64,000 nucleotides of DNA from Streptomyces humidus (GTDB lineage Bacteria; Actinomycetota; Actinomycetes; Streptomycetales; Streptomycetaceae): positions 186,001-250,000 of the forward strand of contig NZ_BMTL01000011.1 of NCBI RefSeq assembly GCF_014649655.1. The letters run 5' to 3'. A model generated the notes under the pieces. The model was not told the origin of the DNA. It searched no databases and was given only the letters and a program-made list of their open reading frames with translations. Shown here in pieces: positions 58,952 to 64,000 of this stretch (within the stretch, counting starts at the first letter, position 1; every line of letters starts with the position of its first letter). Made by a program: the position numbers and the translations under genes.

Positions 58952-59688
58952 CCGTCGACTTCTCCCGGTTTCCGCTCGCTCCGGGCGACCGGGTCCTGGA
59001 TCTCGGCTGCGGGGCCGGCCGGCACGCCTTCGAGTGCTACCGGCGCGGCGCGCAGGTCGTGGCCCTCGACCAGAACGCCGAGGAGATCCGCGAGGTCGCC
59101 AAGTGGTTCGCTGCGATGAAGGAGGCGGGGGAGGCCCCCGCGACCGCGACCGCGACCGCCATGGAGGGCGACGCGCTCGCCCTGCCCTTCCCCGACGAGT
59201 CCTTCGACGTCGTCATCATCTCCGAGGTCATGGAGCACATACCTGACGACAAGGGCGTCCTCGCGGAGATGGTGCGCGTGCTGAAGCCGGGCGGCCGCAT
59301 CGCGATCACCGTCCCGCGTTACGGTCCCGAGAAGGTCTGCTGGACCCTCTCCGACGCCTACCACGAGGTCGAGGGCGGCCACATCCGCATCTACCGGGCG
59401 GACGAACTGCTCGGCAAGATCCGTGAGGCCGGCCTGAAGCCGTACGGCACCCACCACGCCCACGCGCTGCACTCGCCGTACTGGTGGCTGAAGTGCGCGT
59501 TCGGCGTCGACAACGACAAGGCGCTGCCGGTGCGCGCCTACCACAAGCTGCTGGTCTGGGACATCATGAAGAAGCCGCTGGCCACCCGGGTCGCCGAGCA
59601 GGCGCTGAACCCGCTCATCGGCAAAAGCTTCGTGGCCTACGCGACCAAACCCCACCTGCCCGCGATGTCCGAGGCGGCCGCCAAGTGA
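58945..59688 (+). CDS. Class I SAM-dependent methyltransferase
   Basis: 247 residues starting GTG inside the previous gene. SAM motif: DRVLDLGCGAGRHAFECYRRG, then AQVVALDQNAEEIREVAKW, GDALALPFPDESFDVVIISEVMEHI and VRVLKPGGRIAITVPRY. The later part (VCWTLSDAYHEVEGGHIRIYRADELL, MKKPLATRVAEQALNPLIG) is not typical of ubiquinone enzymes. It shares a transcript with the glycosyltransferase and the prenyltransferase-like gene, so its substrate is probably the product of the first. Confidence 0.88.
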   Translation: MLTVDFSRFPLAPGDRVLDLGCGAGRHAFECYRRGAQVVALDQNAEEIREVAKWFAAMKEAGEAPATATATAMEGDALALPFPDESFDVVIISEVMEHIPDDKGVLAEMVRVLKPGGRIAITVPRYGPEKVCWTLSDAYHEVEGGHIRIYRADELLGKIREAGLKPYGTHHAHALHSPYWWLKCAFGVDNDKALPVRAYHKLLVWDIMKKPLATRVAEQALNPLIGKSFVAYATKPHLPAMSEAAAK

Positions 59689-60755
59689 CGACGCCCCGGA
59701 CGGAACACCTCGTCCTGACCGGGGTCCTCACCGCCGGGCAGGCCGCCGCGACCGTCGCCGGCATCCTCGCCGTGCAGCGCGAGGACGGCGCGGTCCCGTG
59801 GTTCCGCGGTCACCACCTCGATCCGTGGGACCACACCGAGGCCGCCATGGCGCTCGACGCGGCCGGCGAGCACGAGGCCGCCGAGCGCGCCTACGACTGG
59901 CTGGCCCGCCACCAGAACGAGGACGGCTCCTGGTTCGCGGCCTACCAGGACGGCGACTTCGACGCCGTCACCGACCGGGGACGCGAGACGAACTTCGTCG
60001 CGTACGTGGCCGTCGGCGTCTGGCACCACTACCTGTCCACCGGCGACGACACCTTCCTCGACCGTATGTGGCCGACCGTCCACGCCGCGGTCGAGTACGT
60101 GCTGCGGCTGCAGCAGCCGGGCGGGCAGATCGGCTGGCGCCGCGAGGACGACGGCACGCCGACCGCCGACGCGCTGCTCACCGGCTCCTCGTCGATCCAC
60201 CAGGCGCTGCGCTGCGCGCTGGCCGTCGCCGAACAGCGCGAAGAGCCGCAGCCCGACTGGGAGTTGGCGGCCGGTGCCCTGAGGCACGCCATACGGCGGC
60301 ATCCGGAGCGGTTCCTCGACAAGGGCCGCTACTCGATGGACTGGTACTACCCCGTCCTGGGCGGCGCGTTGACCGGAGCGGAGGCCAAGTCCCGCATCGA
60401 GTCGGACTGGGAGCGGTTCGTCGTCCCGGGGCTGGGCGTGCGCTGCGTGGCGCCCAACCCGTGGGTGACGGGCGGCGAGTCGGCCGAACTCGCCCTGGCC
60501 CTGTGGGCGATGGGGGAGTCCGACCGGGCGCTGGAGATCCTTCAGGCGATCCAGCACCTCCGGGACGCGGAGTCGGGGCTGTACTGGACCGGGTTCGTGT
60601 TCGAGGACGAGGCGATCTGGCCCCGTGAGCTGACCACCTGGACGGCGGGCTCGCTGCTCCTCGCCGTCGCGGCGCTCGGCGGTCACGAGGCCACCTGCGC
60701 CGTCTTCGGCGGGGAGCAACTGCCCTCCGGGCTGGAGGCGGACTGCTGCGCCTGA
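59685..60755 (+). CDS. Prenyltransferase/squalene-cyclase-like alpha/alpha-toroid protein
   Basis: 356 residues, GTG 59685 overlapping the previous stop (GTGA). Repeats include GILAVQREDGAVPWFRGHHLDPWDH, WLARHQNEDGSWFAAYQDGDF, and LRLQQPGGQIGWRREDDGTPT, DAESGLYWTGFVFEDEAIWP: QxxDG(A/S)W turns of an alpha/alpha toroid. It lacks a signal peptide and the classical DxDD acid motif of class II cyclases, so activity is unclear. Coupling to a glycosyltransferase and methyltransferase suggests it handles a glycosylated lipid. Confidence 0.82.
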   Translation: MTTPRTEHLVLTGVLTAGQAAATVAGILAVQREDGAVPWFRGHHLDPWDHTEAAMALDAAGEHEAAERAYDWLARHQNEDGSWFAAYQDGDFDAVTDRGRETNFVAYVAVGVWHHYLSTGDDTFLDRMWPTVHAAVEYVLRLQQPGGQIGWRREDDGTPTADALLTGSSSIHQALRCALAVAEQREEPQPDWELAAGALRHAIRRHPERFLDKGRYSMDWYYPVLGGALTGAEAKSRIESDWERFVVPGLGVRCVAPNPWVTGGESAELALALWAMGESDRALEILQAIQHLRDAESGLYWTGFVFEDEAIWPRELTTWTAGSLLLAVAALGGHEATCAVFGGEQLPSGLEADCCA

Positions 60756-60777
60756 CGGCCCGGGGACGTCGCCTGCG

Positions 60778-61068
60778 TCAGTGGCGGTGGACCCTGTTCG
60801 CGATGGCGTGACCGATGAACAGGTACACCACCGCGGCCAGGCCGTAGCCGGCCACGACCCGGGCCCATGCCTCGTCGAAGGTGAAGAGGTCACGGGACCA
60901 GCCGGCCAGCCAGTCGGCCGCGTGCTGGACGAACTGGACCAGGTCGTTGCCCCGGTTGGCGTCCAGCAGATACATGAGAATCCAGAGCCCGAGGATGACG
61001 GCCATGACGTCCGCGACGACCGCTATGACCGTTCCTGCCGAGTTGGAACCACTGCGATATCGAGACAT
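60778..61068 (-). CDS. Small two-helix membrane protein, unknown function
   Basis: 96 residues. Two membrane helices (VIAVVADVMAVILGLWILMYLL at about 14-35 and VVAGYGLAAVVYLFIGHAIA at about 71-90) joined by an amphipathic loop (NDLVQFVQHAADWLAGWSRDL). It is convergent with the prenyltransferase-like gene, 22 nt apart. No family function is recognised. Confidence 0.65.
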   Translation of the reverse strand: MSRYRSGSNSAGTVIAVVADVMAVILGLWILMYLLDANRGNDLVQFVQHAADWLAGWSRDLFTFDEAWARVVAGYGLAAVVYLFIGHAIANRVHRH

Positions 61069-61138
61069 GTCCTCCGGATTGCCGTTCGATTCCGGATGAA
61101 ACCTCGGGCGTGGAGGGCCGGTTGGGCATAGTGCCCGG

Positions 61139-62149
61139 TCAGGAGTTGAGCTCCGCCAGCACCCGCAGCGAGGTCCGGTCCGGCGCCACCGCCAGCAGGT
61201 CCGTCACCGGGCCCTTGCGCCACGACTCCAGCCGCTCCGCGATGCGTTCGCGGGGGCCGACGAGGGAGATCTCGTCGGCGAAGGCGTCCGGCACGGCGAG
61301 GACGGCCTCCTCACGACGGCCCGCCAGGAACAGTCGCTGGATGTGCCGGGCCTCCTCCGCGTAGCCCATGCGCCCCATCAGGTCGGCGTGGAAGTTGCGG
61401 GTCGCGTGGCCCATGCCGCCGATGTAGAAGCCGAGCATGGCCTTGACCGACAGCAGCCCCTCGGAGACGTCGTCGCACACCTTGACCCGTGCCATCGGAG
61501 CCACCCGGAAGCCCTCCGGCAGCTCCGCGACCCCGGGGCCGTACGCGTCGGGCCGGCTCGGCGACCAGTACAGCGGCAGCCAGCCGTCGGCGATCCGCAC
61601 GGTCTGCGCCACGTTCCTCGGGCCCTCGGCGCCGAGCAGCACCGGCAGATCCGGCCGCAGGGGATGGGTGATGGACTTCAGCGCCCGGCCCAGGCCGGTT
61701 CCGTCGGGGCCCCGGTAGGGGATGGGGTGGAACCGGCCGTCCGTCTCGACCGGCGCCTCGCGCCGCAGCACCTGCCGGACGACGTCCACGTACTCGCGGG
61801 TCGCGGTCAGCGGCGACGCGGGGAAGGGACGACCGTACCAGCCCTCGACGACCTGCGGTCCGGACAGGCCGAGCCCGAGCATCATCCGTCCCCCGGAGAG
61901 ATGGTCCAGGGTGAGGGCGTGCATCGCGGTCGTGGTGGGGGAGCGGGCCGCCATCTGGGCGACCGCCGTGCCCAGTCCGATCGTCGACGTCCTTGCGGCG
62001 ATCCAGGTGAGCGGGGTGAAGGCGTCCGACCCCCAGGACTCCGCCGTCCACACCGAGTCGTATCCGAGCCGCTCCGCCTCCCGGGCCAGCTCCACCTGGT
62101 CCGGGGAGGGGCCGCGACCCCAGTAGCCGAGCGCGAGACCGAGCCGCAT
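61139..62149 (-). CDS. LLM-class F420-dependent oxidoreductase
   Basis: 336 residues. Luciferase-like TIM barrel: LGLALGYWGRGPSPDQVELAREAERLGYDSVWTAESWGSDAFTPLTWIAART, SGGRMMLGLGLSGPQVVEGWYGRPF, VLLGAEGPRNVAQTVRIADGWLPLYW. The type uses F420 or FMN; substrates vary. In mycobacteria and Streptomyces similar enzymes occur near lipid and steroid genes. The gene stands apart, with 190 nt to the next coding region. Confidence 0.87.
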   Translation of the reverse strand: MRLGLALGYWGRGPSPDQVELAREAERLGYDSVWTAESWGSDAFTPLTWIAARTSTIGLGTAVAQMAARSPTTTAMHALTLDHLSGGRMMLGLGLSGPQVVEGWYGRPFPASPLTATREYVDVVRQVLRREAPVETDGRFHPIPYRGPDGTGLGRALKSITHPLRPDLPVLLGAEGPRNVAQTVRIADGWLPLYWSPSRPDAYGPGVAELPEGFRVAPMARVKVCDDVSEGLLSVKAMLGFYIGGMGHATRNFHADLMGRMGYAEEARHIQRLFLAGRREEAVLAVPDAFADEISLVGPRERIAERLESWRKGPVTDLLAVAPDRTSLRVLAELNS

Positions 62150-62314
62150 GACAGCCTCCTGACGGTCCGTCAGTTCAGGGGCTGCGACTGTACGACAACG
62201 GCCCCCCGCCCGGAAGGGCGAGGGGCCTGCTTGCCGCTGCTCGGAACGTTGCCGCCCAGTGACGCCGTGCGACGCTGACGACGCCTACGGGCGGACGATC
62301 AGCCGCGCTGCATA

Positions 62315-63133
62315 TCAGCCGCGCTGGATGCCGGAGGTGTCCCGCAGGACGCCGCGCCGGCCGTCCTGGGTCTGTGCGACCAGACCCTGGGCGCCCTGCT
62401 CGACTGCCAGGTACCAGGTGCCCGGAGCCAGCTCGGCGATCGGCGTCGGAGCGCCGTCCTCCGCGAACAGCGGACGCGGCACGGGCACGGCGAACCAGAA
62501 CGGCGAGAAGTCCGCGGCCGCTGCCTGCGCCGGACCCGGCTGACCGCCGAACGGCTGCCCGCCAGGCTGGCCCTGCTGCGGCTGAGCGCCGAACGCCGAC
62601 GGCTGCGGCGCGCCCGGGTAGCCGTAACCGGCGGGCGGCTGCGCGCCGTAGGGCTGCGGAGTCTGCGGCTTGGGCGCCGGGACGAGACCGGCCTGGAGGG
62701 CGGGGACGAGCGGGGTGGCCACGGCGGCGCCGGCCAGCAGCAGCGTGGCGATGAAGGCGAGGATCAGGCCCGCCCCGGCGTCGGGCGCGTTCGAGCTGTC
62801 CCTGACGTTGTCGTAGCCGCCGGACGGGTCGAAGACGTTGCCGAGCGCGCTCCACGCGGCGAAGACCGTGAAGGCCACGCCGAACTGACCGAGGTCGAGC
62901 CCGACGACCTTGGGCGTCTGCGGCAGCCCCCGGCTGACGACCACGAGTGCGGCGCCGACGATCCCCGCGAGGACGACGCCGAACAGCACGGGCCCGCTGT
63001 TCCAGAGGTTCGGCAGGTCGTAGCCGTCAGGGATCCCGTCGATCGAGTAGTTGTCGAAGAACGACGCGACGAACAGCAACACCGCTGCTCCGATCACCAC
63101 GCCGTCGCCTCGAGTGAGGGAGCGGATATTCAC
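62315..63133 (-). CDS. DUF5336-like membrane protein with Pro/Gln-rich cytoplasmic part
   Basis: 272 residues from GTG 63133 (GAAGGA upstream). Four hydrophobic segments (ITRGDGVVIGAAVLLFVASFF, VLFGVVLAGIVGAALVVV, LGQFGVAFTVFAAWSALGN, GAGLILAFIATLLLAGAAVA) followed by a Pro/Gln/Gly-rich stretch (KPQTPQPYGAQPPAGYGYPG) and a small beta-rich end, FSPFWFAVPVPRPLF. The overall layout fits DUF5336 in actinobacteria; unknown role. The amidase fragment follows on the same strand. Confidence 0.72.
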   Translation of the reverse strand: MNIRSLTRGDGVVIGAAVLLFVASFFDNYSIDGIPDGYDLPNLWNSGPVLFGVVLAGIVGAALVVVSRGLPQTPKVVGLDLGQFGVAFTVFAAWSALGNVFDPSGGYDNVRDSSNAPDAGAGLILAFIATLLLAGAAVATPLVPALQAGLVPAPKPQTPQPYGAQPPAGYGYPGAPQPSAFGAQPQQGQPGGQPFGGQPGPAQAAAADFSPFWFAVPVPRPLFAEDGAPTPIAELAPGTWYLAVEQGAQGLVAQTQDGRRGVLRDTSGIQRG

Positions 63134-63306
63134 TTCAGGTCCTTCGTCAGTCGTCTCGTCATCGGCACACGCATACACGCGTCGGAAGAGGCGTCGCCGG
63201 CGCCGTGTCGCCGTCGGGCCCGGTGTGAGCGCGGGGGTGGCCCCTCATCGTACGGACGACACTATCGTCCGTACGATCGCGCTGTCCGCCGGGATCCGCG
63301 CGCTGA

Positions 63307-64000
63307 TCACGACCCGTGCAGGAAACTCACGATTCCCTCGGACATCCCTTGCGCCGCCTTCTGCCGCCAGGCGCCACTGGTCAGCAGCGCCGCGTCATTG
63401 CTATCGCGCATGTTGCCGCACTCGATGAACACCTTGGGAACCGTTGACAGATTGAGACCGCCGAGGTCCCGCCGCGTGACGAGACCGGTGCCGTCTCCGA
63501 CGTAGTTGGACGGCGAAGTGCCCGTGGAGCGGGCGAAGTCGTTCGCGATCAGCTTCCCGAGCTCCTTCGACGGGCCGACGACGGCCCGGGTGTCCGCGGC
63601 GCCCGCGTGCACCGCGGCCGGCAGGATCACGTGGAAGCCGCGGTCGCCTTCCGCCGAACCGTCGGCGTGGATCGAGACGACCGCGTCGGCGTGCGCCGCG
63701 TTCCCGATGCGGGCGCGCTCGTCGACGCACGGCCCGAACGGCCGGTCCCCGTCCTGCGTCAGCTTCACCGTGGCGCCCTGCCCCTCCAGCAGCGTGCGCA
63801 GCCGGTGCGCCACGTCCAGCGTGAACTCCGCCTCGCTGTAACCGGAGTTCGTGGACGTTCCCGTGGTGTCGCACTCCTTGCGGTTGGTGCCGATGTCCAC
63901 CTGGCGGCCGATCTCGGCGGTGTGCCGGACGTTGGCGGGGTTGTGCCCCGGGTCGATGACGACGACCTTGCCCGTGAGCGGAGCGACGGCCCCGCTCGGC
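63307..64000 (-). CDS. N-acetylmuramoyl-L-alanine amidase (Amidase_3), 5' part outside window
   Basis: The frame is open through the right edge. Zinc and catalytic features: VVVIDPGHNPANVRHTAEIG (His), SGYSEAEFTLDVAHRLRTLLEG (Glu), DAVVSIHADGSA (His), and VFIECGNMRDSNDAALL (catalytic Glu). The full Amidase_3 order is present except the beginning. It hydrolyses the amide bond between MurNAc and L-Ala in peptidoglycan; a signal peptide is expected upstream of the window. A separate promoter is likely. Confidence 0.9.
   Translation of the reverse strand, partial: PSGAVAPLTGKVVVIDPGHNPANVRHTAEIGRQVDIGTNRKECDTTGTSTNSGYSEAEFTLDVAHRLRTLLEGQGATVKLTQDGDRPFGPCVDERARIGNAAHADAVVSIHADGSAEGDRGFHVILPAAVHAGAADTRAVVGPSKELGKLIANDFARSTGTSPSNYVGDGTGLVTRRDLGGLNLSTVPKVFIECGNMRDSNDAALLTSGAWRQKAAQGMSEGIVSFLHGS

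Noticed and set aside
57377..60755. A terpenoid or antibiotic biosynthetic cluster
   Set aside because: No prenyl synthase, DxDD cyclase, PKS, NRPS or pathway regulator is next to these three genes; only a tailoring-type trio is present.

Overview
The window is high-GC DNA from the chromosome of a Streptomyces-like actinomycete. The evidence is strong third-position GC bias in every real gene, many GTG and one TTG start, GGAGG-type ribosome binding sites, and typical families (TerD, DUF397/DUF5753 regulators, DUF4383, DUF2277, F420-type LLM oxidoreductase, KstR-like TetR). Most of it is core-type sequence. One stretch, about 36.5-43.0 kb, is accessory and partly decayed. All assignments come from reading the sequence; no database search was run.

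Layout. 0-6.7 kb is a tellurium/stress (Ter) locus: the end of a DUF475 membrane protein, two TerD-family proteins, a CitE-like lyase, a very large phosphoribosyltransferase-TRSP-StiP-Pelota fusion and a HAD phosphatase, the last four forming a metabolite-making module. 6.8-12.1 kb holds an FmdB-type zinc ribbon and three extracytoplasmic cell-wall genes: a class A PBP with altered transpeptidase motifs, a NodB-like protein and a secreted Amidase_6 protein. 12.1-22.6 kb holds membrane and hypothetical proteins, a DUF4097-type lipoprotein, tRNA-Val(TAC) with a perfect terminator hairpin, a DCC thioredoxin-like protein, GNAT, DedA, DoxX, PhoD-like phosphatase and a secreted HNH nuclease. 22.7-23.6 kb is a Mn2+ (yybP-ykoY) riboswitch ahead of a TMEM165/GDT1 cation transporter. 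23.7-36.4 kb carries a HAD hydrolase behind a 15-bp tandem repeat, a peptidoglycan-binding protein, a DHA2 drug exporter with a winged-helix tail, small hypothetical proteins, an FHA protein, an O-methyltransferase, a GT87-PAP2 fusion and an acyltransferase.

36.5-43.0 kb is a damaged island. It contains a truncated FG-GAP gene, an IS256-family element with a frameshifted transposase and no target duplication, the C-terminal end of an RHS-type polymorphic toxin (Hint plus putative deaminase) with a candidate immunity gene, an excisionase-integrase fusion that has lost the catalytic tyrosine, a RelE/HigB-type toxin-antitoxin operon with two XRE genes, and an XRE-DUF5753/DUF397 pair.

43.0-46.4 and 53.4-57.3 kb look like a small sterol/cholesterol-type catabolic regulon: steroid thiolase, CYP125-like P450, aldehyde dehydrogenase, ferredoxin, MBL hydrolase and a KstR-like repressor, with KstR-type operators in three promoter regions. 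47.3-53.2 kb between them is a five-gene, fully translationally coupled operon behind a cobalamin riboswitch. It encodes an ECF transporter (S, fused A-A, T) and two surface-anchored proteins, one an alpha/alpha toroid reminiscent of the alpha domain of transcobalamin/intrinsic factor. 57.4-60.8 kb is a coupled glycosyltransferase, methyltransferase and prenyltransferase-like operon. The window ends with an LLM oxidoreductase, a DUF5336-like membrane protein and a truncated N-acetylmuramoyl-L-alanine amidase.
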